DNA of 61,762 nt, from positions 1-61,762 of the forward strand of contig JADHWW010000104.1 of assembly GCA_016783285.1 (NCBI GenBank), read 5' to 3'. This DNA is from Anaerolineae bacterium. GTDB taxonomy: Bacteria; Chloroflexota; Anaerolineae; B4-G1. The notes under the pieces are model-generated. The model made no database searches. It was not told the DNA's origin and was given only the letters and a program-made list of their open reading frames with translations. A program made the position numbers and the translations under genes. Below, piece by piece: positions 23,294-31,208 of the stretch (positions are counted from its first letter, which is position 1; each line of letters begins with the position of its first letter).

Positions 23294-24010
23294 ATGCTAC
23301 ACGCCGTGACATTCGACTTTTGGGGCACCCTCTACCAGAACGCTTATGCCCGGGATGAGCGGCTGCACCTGCTGGAGGACATTCTGGTCCGCCATTCCCA
23401 GCCGCGCCCCTGGACGGCTCTCGAAGCGGCCTACCGCCACGCCGGGGCCGTGTGGGAGCACACCTGGCGGGAGGAGCACCGCTCCCTCACTACTGAACAC
23501 TGGCTGCGCGAGATGTTGGTCTTTCTCAAAGTTGCCCTGCCCGACGACGCGCTTACTGGTCTGCGCCGGCCCATCGAGGAGATCTATCTGCGCGGCGACG
23601 AGCCCCGGCCTGTCTCCGGCGTGGCCGACGTCCTGCCCCGCCTGGCGCAGCGCTACCGCCTGGGCCTCATCTCCGACACCGGGCTGACGCCGGGGCGGAT
23701 CTTGCGCGAAATCCTCCGCCGTGATGGCTTGCTGGACCATTTCCGCGCCCTGACCTTCTCCGACGAGACCGGCGCGGCAAAGCCGCTCCCGGAACAGTTC
23801 CTGCGCACGCTGGCCATCCTGGAGGCCCGGCCCGATCAGGCCGCCCACGTCGGCGACCTGCCGGAGACCGATCTGACCGGGGCCCGGGCCGTGGGAATGA
23901 AGGCCATCTTGTTCCTGGGAGTGAGCGACCGGCAGGACGGCCGGCCGCTGGCCGATGGGGTCTTTGAGGAATACAGCGAACTGGAGAAACTGCTGGAGAG
24001 GTTGAAATGA
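23294..24010 (+). CDS. HAD-superfamily hydrolase
   Basis: The start is the ATG at 23294, since the duplicated copy at 22484 shows the same start behind a good ribosome-binding site; an upstream ATG at 23264 would add 10 residues from the inserted segment. The 238-residue product has HAD motifs: DFWGTL (motif I, with Trp at the second Asp position), LISDTGL, AKPLPEQF (Lys) and HVGDLPETDLTGARAVGMKA. It is probably a phosphatase or dehalogenase-like enzyme; the Trp variant makes a classical phosphatase less certain. It overlaps the PHP gene by 4 bases. Confidence 0.85.
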   Translation: MLHAVTFDFWGTLYQNAYARDERLHLLEDILVRHSQPRPWTALEAAYRHAGAVWEHTWREEHRSLTTEHWLREMLVFLKVALPDDALTGLRRPIEEIYLRGDEPRPVSGVADVLPRLAQRYRLGLISDTGLTPGRILREILRRDGLLDHFRALTFSDETGAAKPLPEQFLRTLAILEARPDQAAHVGDLPETDLTGARAVGMKAILFLGVSDRQDGRPLADGVFEEYSELEKLLERLK

Positions 24011-25062
24011 GCATATACGAATACACCGGTAATACTCACGTGCACACTCCCTACTCCGATGGAGAAGCCCTCCACGCCGAGGTCGCACAGGCGGCGGGCG
24101 AGGCCGGGCTCGATTTCGTCATCGTCACCGACCACAACGTGTGGGTGAACGGGGTCGAAGGCTACCACGGCAAGGTGCTGCTCCTGGTGGGCGAGGAGAT
24201 ACACGACGTGCGCCGCCAGCCCCAGGCCAACCACCTCCTGGTCTATAACGCCGAGGCCGAACTGTCCCCACTGGCCTCGGACCCGCAAATTTTGATTGAT
24301 GAGGTGAACCGGCGGGGCGGCTTCTGCTACCTGGCCCACCCTTTCGAGCGCAGCAGCCCCATCAGCCCCGACCTGGAGGCCATCCCGTGGACCGACTGGG
24401 ATGTCACCGGGTACACGGGGATCGAAATCTGGAATTATATGTCCGAATTCAAATCGCTCCTGCGCAGCAAACTGGCGGCGGTCTACTATGCCTACTTTCC
24501 GGCGCGGGGTATTAGCGGGCCGTTCCGGGCCACGCTGCACCAATGGAATCAACTACTATCCCAGGGAAAGCGCGTCGCGGCCATCGGCGGGGCCGACGCG
24601 CACGGCAGCACCTACTCGCTGGGCCCCCTCCGCCGCGTGGTGTTTCCCTACGAATTTCTCTTCCGCTGCGTCAACACCCACATCCTGACCGCACGCCCTC
24701 TCAACGGCCAATTGGAACACGACAAACCGCTGGTCTACAACGCGCTGCGGGCCGGTCATACCTGGGTGGGCTACGACCTGCCCGCCTCCACGACTGGCTT
24801 CCGCTTCCGCGCCCACAGTGGCGCCAACCACGCGCTGATGGGGGATGAACTGGTACGCACGGGCGCGGCCATCTTTGAGGTGCAGACGCCTCACCGCGCC
24901 GACGTCCGCCTGCTGCTCAATGGACGGGTACTAGTCCGGACCAGGGGGAAGTATCTCAAGTACACCACGGCCGATGCGGGCGTGTATCGCGTCGAGGTCT
25001 ACCGCAATTATCGGTTGGACCGCCGGGGTTGGATCTTTAGCAGTCCGATCTACGTCACGTAG
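24007..25062 (+). CDS. PHP-domain metal-dependent hydrolase (CehA/McbA-like)
   Basis: A 351-residue product starting at ATG 24007 in an ATGA overlap with the HAD gene. PHP metal ligands are seen in GNTHVHTPYSDG, FVIVTDHNVW, VGEEIH, CYLAHPFE and GGADAH. The C-terminal 90 residues look like a beta-sandwich. The family hydrolyses phosphoesters or carbamate-like bonds at a trinuclear metal site. Coupling with the HAD protein suggests sequential hydrolysis of one substrate, which cannot be named from sequence. Confidence 0.85.
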   Translation: MSIYEYTGNTHVHTPYSDGEALHAEVAQAAGEAGLDFVIVTDHNVWVNGVEGYHGKVLLLVGEEIHDVRRQPQANHLLVYNAEAELSPLASDPQILIDEVNRRGGFCYLAHPFERSSPISPDLEAIPWTDWDVTGYTGIEIWNYMSEFKSLLRSKLAAVYYAYFPARGISGPFRATLHQWNQLLSQGKRVAAIGGADAHGSTYSLGPLRRVVFPYEFLFRCVNTHILTARPLNGQLEHDKPLVYNALRAGHTWVGYDLPASTTGFRFRAHSGANHALMGDELVRTGAAIFEVQTPHRADVRLLLNGRVLVRTRGKYLKYTTADAGVYRVEVYRNYRLDRRGWIFSSPIYVT

Positions 25063-25073
25063 GGGCTTGAGTA

Positions 25074-25173
25074 GGGGCAGACCCGTGTATCTGCCCCAGG
25101 GACGAACACGCAGATTCGCCCCTGGGGCAGACCCGTGTATCTGCCCCAGGGACGAACACGCAGGTTCGCCCCT
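25074..25173. repeat. two tandem 50-bp repeats with internal palindromes
   Basis: Units 25074-25123 and 25124-25173 differ at one base. Each contains GGGGCAGA and TCTGCCCC as inverted arms and continues CAGGGACGAACACGCAG. They lie right after the PHP gene stop and belong to the GTAGGGGC palindrome family also seen inside genes at 6036 and 29283. Confidence 0.8.
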
Positions 25174-25207
25174 ACTGCGAAGACGTGATGCGCAAAACGT
25201 GAACAGC

Positions 25208-25246
25208 AAAGGCCGGTTCCACCTCCGAGGTGGAACCGGCCCTTTG
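25208..25246. terminator. bidirectional hairpin terminator
   Basis: GGCCGGTTCCACCT (25211-25224) and AGGTGGAACCGGCC (25228-25241) form a perfect 14-bp stem with a 3-base loop. AAA precedes it and CTTTG follows. It lies between the plus-strand PHP gene and the minus-strand ferredoxin gene and could end both transcripts. Confidence 0.75.
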
Positions 25247-25267
25247 CCTGCCGTGTCACATCACGGA

Positions 25268-25537
25268 CTATTCGACGAGGTCCTTGCCCGGCCCGCTCTC
25301 GAAAAAGTCGGCGTTCTTCTGGATGGCGTCCCCGTACTCTTCGGGCACGTCATCTTCGTGGAAGATGGCCTCCTGATCGCACTCGGTCTCGCAGGAAGCA
25401 CACTCAATGCATTCCTCGGGGGAGATGTAGTACGTCGGCCACTCGGGGTCATCTTCGACAAAAAAGATGGCGTCGCTTGGGCAGACATCTACGCACGAAC
25501 CACAACGCTCGCACTTGCTGGTAATTACATAAGCCAT
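25268..25537 (-). CDS. two-cluster 4Fe-4S ferredoxin
   Basis: An 89-residue acidic protein behind GGAGG. Cluster I ligands are CERCGSCVDVCP near the N-terminus. Cluster II ligands are CIECASCETECDQEAI, with Asp in place of the usual proline after the last cysteine. It has a 12-residue insert between the sites and a 35-residue acidic tail. It carries low-potential electrons between oxidoreductases; no dedicated partner is adjacent. The 25538-25686 stretch upstream shows no other gene. Confidence 0.93.
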   Translation of the reverse strand: MAYVITSKCERCGSCVDVCPSDAIFFVEDDPEWPTYYISPEECIECASCETECDQEAIFHEDDVPEEYGDAIQKNADFFESGPGKDLVE

Positions 25538-25686
25538 TTTTCTTTCGCCTCCATTGTGATATGATAGTTTTGGCCGTGCCGATTATTTCTCATCGGCGAG
25601 GCCGGTTGTCCAAAAGACGAATCCCATTGTAACGAGATTCCGATCTTTGTCAAGGTGTCCGCTGCTTCTCAGACACCCAACTCCAC

Positions 25687-25716
25687 TTACCACGTTGTCG
25701 GTATCTGTGGTATAAT
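25687..25716 (+). promoter_or_regulatory. promoter-like sequence upstream of the LysM/L,D-transpeptidase gene
   Basis: A perfect TATAAT lies at 25711-25716 with a weak -35 candidate (TTACCA at 25687-25692, 18-base spacing). It is 85 bases before the start at 25801. The same GTGGTATAAT stretch precedes the lgt gene (32679-32688), supporting a real -10 element. Confidence 0.45.
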
Positions 25717-25800
25717 TCACATTCACCAGTCTCTGGCCAATCAGGAAACCACTCAAACTTGAAGGAGAGATAATCAGCGTAACTACGGAGGGAGGTAACT

Positions 25801-26583
25801 ATGCGTAGAATACTGACACTCGGTTTCGTATTCGTGTTGAGTCTGGCTCTGGCAGTGCCGGTCTTGGCCGAAGGCTCCACCGTCCACACTGTGCAACCGG
25901 GCGAGAACCTGTTCCGCATCGGGCTGCGCTACGGAGTGACGGTGAACGCACTGGTGGCTGCCAACGGGTTGCGCAATCCCAACTATATCTACGTCGGCCA
26001 ACGATTGATCATTCCGACCGGTAGTAGCCCCACTCCCCCCTCCTCGGGTGTACACGTGGTTCAGCGTGGGCAGAACCTCTACCGCATCGCGCTGCGCTAT
26101 GGTCTCACCACGCAGGCCCTGGCCGCCGCCAACGGCATCGTCAACGTCAATCGTATCTACGTGGGGCAGCGTTTGACGATCCCGGGGCGCGGAACTACAC
26201 CTCCACCGGCCCCCGCCCCACCCGGCAGCAGTGGTCGCTGGATTGACGTGAACCTCGGCGCGCAGCGGCTCACCGCCTACGTGGGAAATACCCCCGTGCG
26301 TAGCACGCTCGTCTCGACCGGTCTCTCGGCTACGCCGACCCCCACGGGCCGGTACCGCATCTACGCCAAGTATGTCTCCACCCTGATGTCCGGTCCCGGC
26401 TACTATCTGCCCAATGTGCCCTACACGATGTACTTTTACCGGGGATACGGGTTGCACGGCACCTACTGGCATTCCAATTTCGGCCGCCGGATGAGCCACG
26501 GCTGCATAAACATGCCCACGTCGGAGGCGCAGTGGCTGTTCAGTTGGGCTTCCGTGGGAACGTTGGTCAACATTCACTATTAG
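25801..26583 (+). CDS. secreted LysM-repeat L,D-transpeptidase (YkuD)
   Basis: A 260-residue protein with a signal peptide (MRRILTLGFVFVLSLALAVP, cleavage near VLAEG). Two LysM domains follow at about residues 25-70 and 82-128 (VQPGENLFRIGLRYGVTVNA and VQRGQNLYRIALRYGLTTQA), joined by P/S-rich linkers. A YkuD domain comes at about residues 143-260 with the catalytic MSHGCINMP. LysM binds glycan strands and YkuD makes 3-3 crosslinks or attaches proteins to peptidoglycan. The start follows GGAGGGAGG. It stands alone. Confidence 0.95.
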   Translation: MRRILTLGFVFVLSLALAVPVLAEGSTVHTVQPGENLFRIGLRYGVTVNALVAANGLRNPNYIYVGQRLIIPTGSSPTPPSSGVHVVQRGQNLYRIALRYGLTTQALAAANGIVNVNRIYVGQRLTIPGRGTTPPPAPAPPGSSGRWIDVNLGAQRLTAYVGNTPVRSTLVSTGLSATPTPTGRYRIYAKYVSTLMSGPGYYLPNVPYTMYFYRGYGLHGTYWHSNFGRRMSHGCINMPTSEAQWLFSWASVGTLVNIHY

Positions 26584-26587
26584 CGGA

Positions 26588-26612
26588 TGATTTAAGATTT
26601 ACGGATTTGAGA
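26588..26612. repeat. dispersed AT-rich repeat, short copy
   Basis: GATTTAAGATTTACGGATTT and flanks, a shortened copy of the family at 1788, 40570 and 57566. It lies just after the transpeptidase stop. Confidence 0.6.
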
Positions 26613-26655
26613 ACAGGCTATGACTTGAATCACCCTTGCTGGAGGAGAGCCCTTT

Positions 26656-27567
26656 GTGATAAATAAGCCAACCAGCCCACATCAGAAAACCAACTTGCGC
26701 CCGTACCTGGGCGTAGGGTTGGGGGTGATGACCGTCTCCACGGCCGCCATCCTCATCCGCCTGGCCCAGGTCGAGGCCCATTCCCTGGTCATCGCCGCCT
26801 GGAGACTGACACTGGCAACTCTCATCCTGGCCCCGATCGCGCTCGCCACATGCCGCTCCGAACTGCGCACGTTGACGCGCCGTGAGTGGCTCAGCGTCTT
26901 GGTCTCCGGCCTACTGCTGGCGCTACACTTTGCCACCTGGATCACATCGCTTGCCCTTACCTCGGTGGCGGCGTCGGTTGTGCTGGTGACGACCAGCCCT
27001 GTCTTTGCCGGCGTGGGGTCCCATCTGCTGCTGCGCGAACGGCTGTCACGAGGTATGGTCGTGGCGCTCATTATCGTCATTGCTGGAAGTGCACTCATCG
27101 GCCTGGGCGATCTGGGGGAGGGTACTCACCGGCTGTGGGGCGACGTGCTGGCACTGGTGGGCGCAATCGCAGCGGCGGGCTATTTCCTCATCGGGCGACG
27201 GCTGCGGACGCGGCTCTCACTCCTGGCCTACGTGTTCCCCGTCTACGGCGTGGCCGCCGTGACGTTGATGACCGTCATGTTGCTCTCTGGCCTGCCCGCG
27301 ATTCCTCAGCAACCACAGACCTGGGCTTGGCTCCTGTTGATGGCACTGGGCCCGCAGATCCTGGGCCATTCGTCGCTCAACTGGGCGCTGCGTTATCTCT
27401 CGGCCACCTACGTCACCATCGCCACGCTGGGGGAACCGATTGGCTCCACGCTGCTGGCCTGGTGGCTGTTGGGGGAGCAACCATCGCCCTGGGCCGTGGC
27501 TGGCGGGATATTGATCATGGCCGGCATCGTCGTCGCATCTCACGTCGAGCGCCCGGCAGAAGCATGA
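26656..27567 (+). CDS. EamA-family (DMT superfamily) transporter
   Basis: The start is a GTG at 26656 behind GGAGGAG; 303 residues. About ten hydrophobic helices in two EamA repeats are visible (GVGLGVMTVSTAAILIRLAQ in the first, LVGAIAAAGYFLIGRRLRTR opening the second, GEPIGSTLLAWWLLGEQ near the end). Members export amino acids, nucleosides or other metabolites; substrate is unknown. Its stop overlaps a 28-codon remnant of another gene. Confidence 0.9.
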   Translation: MINKPTSPHQKTNLRPYLGVGLGVMTVSTAAILIRLAQVEAHSLVIAAWRLTLATLILAPIALATCRSELRTLTRREWLSVLVSGLLLALHFATWITSLALTSVAASVVLVTTSPVFAGVGSHLLLRERLSRGMVVALIIVIAGSALIGLGDLGEGTHRLWGDVLALVGAIAAAGYFLIGRRLRTRLSLLAYVFPVYGVAAVTLMTVMLLSGLPAIPQQPQTWAWLLLMALGPQILGHSSLNWALRYLSATYVTIATLGEPIGSTLLAWWLLGEQPSPWAVAGGILIMAGIVVASHVERPAEA

Positions 27568-27649
27568 CCACTATCCGCTGAGCGAGGCCCTGGCCGCCTT
27601 CGAGCACGCCGCCCTGCCGGGGACGCTAAAGATATTGGTAAAGATGTAA
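27566..27649 (+). pseudogene. C-terminal remnant of a zinc-type alcohol dehydrogenase
   Basis: In a frame different from the preceding gene, 27 codons and a stop read HYPLSEALAAFEHAALPG followed by TLKILVKM. This is the characteristic C-terminus of medium-chain (zinc-type) alcohol dehydrogenases and quinone oxidoreductases. Nothing upstream belongs to it; the EamA gene occupies that place, so the junction records a deletion or insertion. Confidence 0.6.
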
Positions 27650-27690
27650 GGCAGACTTTCCAGTCTGCCACAGGCTGGAAAGCCTGCTCC
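27650..27690. repeat. paired small palindromes (GCAGACTTTCCAGTCTGC type)
   Basis: GGCAGACT-TTCC-AGTCTGCC (27650-27669) is followed directly by AGGCT-GGAA-AGCCT (27672-27685). It fills the gap before the next gene and is a dispersed-repeat type rather than a terminator: no U-tract follows. Confidence 0.6.
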
Positions 27691-27694
27691 ACTT

Positions 27695-30343
27695 ATGCAA
27701 GTCATCCTGACCCACGAGAACGCAGATTTCGACGCCATCGCCAGCCTGCTGGGGGCGAGCAAACTGTTCCCGGCGGCTATTCCCGTGCTGCCTCGCCGTG
27801 TCAACCGCAACGGGCGGGCCTTCATCGCTCTCTATGGCGCTGAACTTCCCTTCGTCCAGCCCGATGACCTCCCCCGCCGGCGCAAGATCAGCCGCGCCAT
27901 CCTGGTGGACACGCAGAGTCTGACCATGCTCAAGGGCATGGAACGCGACCTGCGGGTGGACATCATTGACCACCACGAACTCGACCGCGAACTGCCCCCC
28001 AACTGGACCTACTCCGGCGGGCCGATGGGGGCCGCGACGACGCTGTTGATCGAGGAGATCTCGGCGCGGGCCCTCAAACTGACCGGCATCGAAGCCACGT
28101 TGCTGCTTCTAGGCATCCACGAGGACACCGGCTCCCTTTCGTACCCAGGGACGACCGCCCGAGACGTGCGGGCGGCGGCCTGGTTGATGGAACAGGGCGC
28201 CCGTCTGACCGTCGTCAACGAATTCCTGCACCATCCCCTCGCGCCCGAGCAACGCGAACTGTACGAGCGGTTGCTGGAACAGAGCGAGACCCACGAGATC
28301 GAGGGGCATAACGTCATCGTCGCCTGCGCAAAAGCGCCCGAGTTCACGGAGGAGATTTCGACGCTGGCCCACAAACTGCGCGAACTGCTAGAGCCATCGG
28401 CGCTGTTCGTGCTCGTCGCCCTCGACAGGCGCATCCAACTCGTCGCCCGCAGTGCCACCGGCGACATTGACGTCTCCGCCGTGGCGGGACACTTTGGCGG
28501 CGGAGGGCACAAGCGCGCGGCCGCCGCGCTCATCCGCGATCGTTCATTGCAGGCGGTGCGCGAGGAACTCCTTCGCCTCCTACCAGAGGTCGTGCGACCC
28601 GGCGTCACCGTCGCCCAGGTGATGTCACGCGGCGTGCAGGTGCTCTCCCCTGACGACACAGTCGCCAACGCCGCCGGGCGCATGCGGCGCACCGGCCACG
28701 AGGGATACCCGGTCGTCGCGGACGGGCGCGTGATCGGCCTTCTAACCCGCCGAGCCGTGGACCGGGCGCTACAGTTCAAGATGGCCGGCGTCCCCGTCAC
28801 CCAGGTGATGGAGGCCGGTAGTATCACCGTCGGCGCTAGCGATTCGGTGGAGTATCTCCAGCGCACAATGATCGAAAGCGGCTGGGGCCAGATTCCCGTC
28901 GTCGAGGGTGACCGCGTCGTCGGGGTGGTCACTCGCACCGACCTGATCACGCTGTGGGGCACGCCTCCGACGCCACCCCGCCGCCGCGAGATCGCCGCGC
29001 TGCTAGAACAGGCCATCTCGAGCCCGGTGCTCGCCCTCGTGCGCCGCATCTCGCAGACGGCCCACCAGATGGGAAACGTTCCCTATTTCGTCGGCGGGCT
29101 GGTGCGCGACCTGCTCCTGGACACGCCCATCGTGGACGTGGATCTGGTCATCGAAGGGGACGCCATCGCGCTGGCTCGCCGTCTGGCCGCCGACCTGGGT
29201 GGCCGGGTGCGCACGCACAAACGCTTCGGCACCGCCAAGTGGCTCCTTTCGCAGCGCGTCTGGGGCCAGGTCGCCGGCCACTGTAGGGGCGGGGTTACCC
29301 CGCCCCTACCGCCCAGCGTGGACTTTGTGACGGCGCGCACCGAGTTCTACACCTACCCCACCGCCCTGCCGCAGGTGGAGCGCAGTTCGATCAAGCAGGA
29401 CCTCCACCGGCGCGATTTCACCATCAACACACTGGCTATCCGCCTCGACCCGGACCACTGGGGCGAACTCTTGGACTTTTACGGTGGCGAGGCCGACCTC
29501 CAGAGCGGCGTCATCCGCGTCCTGCATAGCCTCAGTTTTGCGGACGACCCCACCCGTATGCTGCGGGCGGCCCGGCTAGAGAGCCGACTTGGGTTTCACC
29601 TCGACCCCCGCAGCGCGGAACTGATCGCCGATGCGCTGCTGCTTTTGAAACGGGTCAGCGGCGACCGCATACGCCACGAACTGGAGCAGATCTTTCGCGA
29701 GGCTGAGCCGGAACGGGCGCTGTGCCGTCTGGACGAACTGGGCGTCTTGGCCCACATCCAGCCTGACCTGCACTGCGATGAATGGTTGCGCAAAAAGTAT
29801 CGGACGTTCCGAGAACAACTGGATGCCGAATGTTGGAGACTAGATGCTGGGTGCTGGATGTACCTGGCCTTGCTGGCATACCGGCTTGGCGATGAGGCGC
29901 TGGAGGGATTGACCGCTCGTCTGATGATGCCGCGCGACGATGCGGAGGACTTGCGTCTGTTGGATGGCCTGAAAGAGGTCTTGCCTCGACTGGGGAAAGC
30001 GCGCCGGCCCAGCATCGTCTACCGCCTGCTGAAGCCGTACCCCGCCCGGGTACTGGCCGTCGCCTGGGTCGCCACAGACCGCAAACGACTGCGGGAGCGA
30101 CTCCTACGCTACCAGACGCAGTGGCGGCTGGTGGAGGCGGAACTGACTGGCGACGATCTAAAGGCAATGGGACTAAAGCCCGGCCCGCTCTTTGGGCGAT
30201 TGCTGTGTGCGCTGCGCGACGCCCGGCTGGACGGCAAGGTGAGCACGCGGGGGGAGGAGGAAGCGCTGTTGGAAAAGTTGCTGGCCGATGAGCAAGACAA
30301 GGAGACAAGGAGACAAGGAGACAAGGATAGGAGGGAGGGCTGA
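27695..30343 (+). CDS. DHH-phosphoesterase / CBS / tRNA nucleotidyltransferase fusion
   Basis: An 882-residue protein. Residues 1 to about 300 form a DHH/DHHA1 unit (THENADFDAIASLLG, DIIDHHELDRE, HFGGGGHKRAAAALI). Residues about 305-425 form a CBS pair (VTVAQVMSRGVQVLSPDDTV). Residues from about 450 form a class II poly(A)-polymerase/CCA-adding domain (YFVGGLVRDLLLDTPIVDVD, THKRFGTAKWLL, then DFTINTLAIRLDP and DDPTRMLRAARLESRLG). This architecture is known in bacteria with split CCA- and A-adding enzymes, so A-adding or CCA repair is likely. A perfect palindrome is translated in frame at 29283-29309, and AGACAAGG repeats four times at 30295-30326 in the last codons. No CCA partner is in the window. 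Confidence 0.9.
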   Translation: MQVILTHENADFDAIASLLGASKLFPAAIPVLPRRVNRNGRAFIALYGAELPFVQPDDLPRRRKISRAILVDTQSLTMLKGMERDLRVDIIDHHELDRELPPNWTYSGGPMGAATTLLIEEISARALKLTGIEATLLLLGIHEDTGSLSYPGTTARDVRAAAWLMEQGARLTVVNEFLHHPLAPEQRELYERLLEQSETHEIEGHNVIVACAKAPEFTEEISTLAHKLRELLEPSALFVLVALDRRIQLVARSATGDIDVSAVAGHFGGGGHKRAAAALIRDRSLQAVREELLRLLPEVVRPGVTVAQVMSRGVQVLSPDDTVANAAGRMRRTGHEGYPVVADGRVIGLLTRRAVDRALQFKMAGVPVTQVMEAGSITVGASDSVEYLQRTMIESGWGQIPVVEGDRVVGVVTRTDLITLWGTPPTPPRRREIAALLEQAISSPVLALVRRISQTAHQMGNVPYFVGGLVRDLLLDTPIVDVDLVIEGDAIALARRLAADLGGRVRTHKRFGTAKWLLSQRVWGQVAGHCRGGVTPPLPPSVDFVTARTEFYTYPTALPQVERSSIKQDLHRRDFTINTLAIRLDPDHWGELLDFYGGEADLQSGVIRVLHSLSFADDPTRMLRAARLESRLGFHLDPRSAELIADALLLLKRVSGDRIRHELEQIFREAEPERALCRLDELGVLAHIQPDLHCDEWLRKKYRTFREQLDAECWRLDAGCWMYLALLAYRLGDEALEGLTARLMMPRDDAEDLRLLDGLKEVLPRLGKARRPSIVYRLLKPYPARVLAVAWVATDRKRLRERLLRYQTQWRLVEAELTGDDLKAMGLKPGPLFGRLLCALRDARLDGKVSTRGEEEALLEKLLADEQDKETRRQGDKDRREG
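29283..29309. repeat. perfect 27-bp palindrome inside the tRNA nucleotidyltransferase gene
   Basis: GTAGGGGCGGGGT and ACCCCGCCCCTAC are perfect 13-bp arms around one T. It is read in frame as part of HCRGGVTPPLPPSVDF, between the beta strand of the nucleotidyltransferase head and the conserved FVTARTE. It is an insertion of the GTAGGGGC repeat family tolerated by the protein. Confidence 0.8.
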
Positions 30344-30723
30344 TGAACAAACGGACTATCGGGAAGCAGAAGCCGACGATGGGTGGCGTCGTCGAGGGGA
30401 AGCCTATCCGCGTTGGGACGCGTGAACTGGTGCCGCTGGTGCGCGTGACGGGGCGTGTACGGCGGCAGGCTTTCGTCGGCAGCGACAGGGTAGGCGCACA
30501 GGGATGGGGGTTTGTGCGTATGCGGCCTGTGGCGATCCTGGAGCGGGACGAGGCGCTTGCCCTGAGCGAGGCTTGTCCTGAGCCTGGTCGAAGGGTCGAA
30601 GGGTGTGAACGCCGTATTCCCATCGAGGATAAGACGGCTCAGGCGCTCGGCGGGTTGCTCCTGGCAGCGCTCGTCATCCCGCTGTTGCTGGCGTTGGCCG
30701 TGCGCCTGGTGCGCAAGATTTGA
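30343..30723 (+). CDS. small membrane-anchored GerW/YtfJ-related protein
   Basis: A 126-residue product whose ATG overlaps the preceding stop (TGATG). It begins MNKRTIGKQKPTMGGVVEGK, then a beta-rich part (IRVGTRELVPLVRV, GWGFVRMRPVAILERD) recalling the C-terminal half of GerW/YtfJ-type proteins. It ends in one membrane segment, GLLLAALVIPLLLALAVRLV. About 20 residues (ALSEACPEPGRRVEG) derive from dispersed repeats inserted in frame at about 30562-30605. Function is unknown. It precedes a clearer GerW-like gene in the same orientation. Confidence 0.55.
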   Translation: MNKRTIGKQKPTMGGVVEGKPIRVGTRELVPLVRVTGRVRRQAFVGSDRVGAQGWGFVRMRPVAILERDEALALSEACPEPGRRVEGCERRIPIEDKTAQALGGLLLAALVIPLLLALAVRLVRKI

Positions 30724-30786
30724 AAGGAGAATGGAGAATGGAGAATGGAGAAAAGGAGAATGGAGAATAGAAAAAGGAGGAAACTG

Positions 30787-31182
30787 ATGGAAACAGAGAT
30801 TCAGACATTACTCGATTCTTTCGCCGACTTGCGGGAAAAGGCCAACGTCAACGCCTGCTTCGGCGAGCCCGTGACCGTCGAAGGTCGCACTATCATCCCC
30901 GTCGCGGAGGTCGGCTACGGCTTCGGACTGGGGGTCGGGCATGGGCCGACGGTTAAAGAGGAAGCCCCAGAGGGAGAGGCCCCGGAGGAGGCTGGCGGTG
31001 GGGGTGGTGGCGGAGGCGTGAAAGCCCGCCCCATCGCCATCGTCGAGGTGACGCCGGAGGGCGTCTGCGTGAAACCGGTCATGGACGAACAAAAAGTAGC
31101 GCTGGCCGGGATACTGTTCGCCGGCTGGGCCGTCTTTTGCCTGGCCCGGACACTGGTCAAGATATTTGGGCGGCCGGAGTAA
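30787..31182 (+). CDS. GerW/YtfJ-family protein with C-terminal membrane anchor
   Basis: The ATG at 30787 follows AAAAGGAGG; 131 residues. The YtfJ core reads ANVNACFGEPVTVEGRTIIP, then VAEVGYGFGLGVG. A glycine-rich linker follows (eight consecutive Gly) and a hydrophobic C-terminal segment, ALAGILFAGWAVFCLARTLV. The family is named for spore proteins but is common in non-sporulating phyla, so sporulation should not be inferred. A GGAGAATG tandem stretch at 30725-30780 fills the gap before it. Confidence 0.75.
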   Translation: METEIQTLLDSFADLREKANVNACFGEPVTVEGRTIIPVAEVGYGFGLGVGHGPTVKEEAPEGEAPEEAGGGGGGGGVKARPIAIVEVTPEGVCVKPVMDEQKVALAGILFAGWAVFCLARTLVKIFGRPE

Positions 31183-31208
31183 TCACTGAAAAATAAGGAG
31201 GCAGTACA

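Noticed and set aside
25074..25173. A CRISPR-like or riboswitch-like structure
   Set aside because: Only two contiguous 50-bp units differing at one base; they match the palindrome family also found inside genes, and no gene follows on the plus strand.
30343..31182. Evidence of sporulation from GerW/YtfJ-like genes
   Set aside because: The family is widespread in non-spore-formers and no sporulation-specific gene is present; SpoIID-domain proteins are likewise common outside spore-formers.
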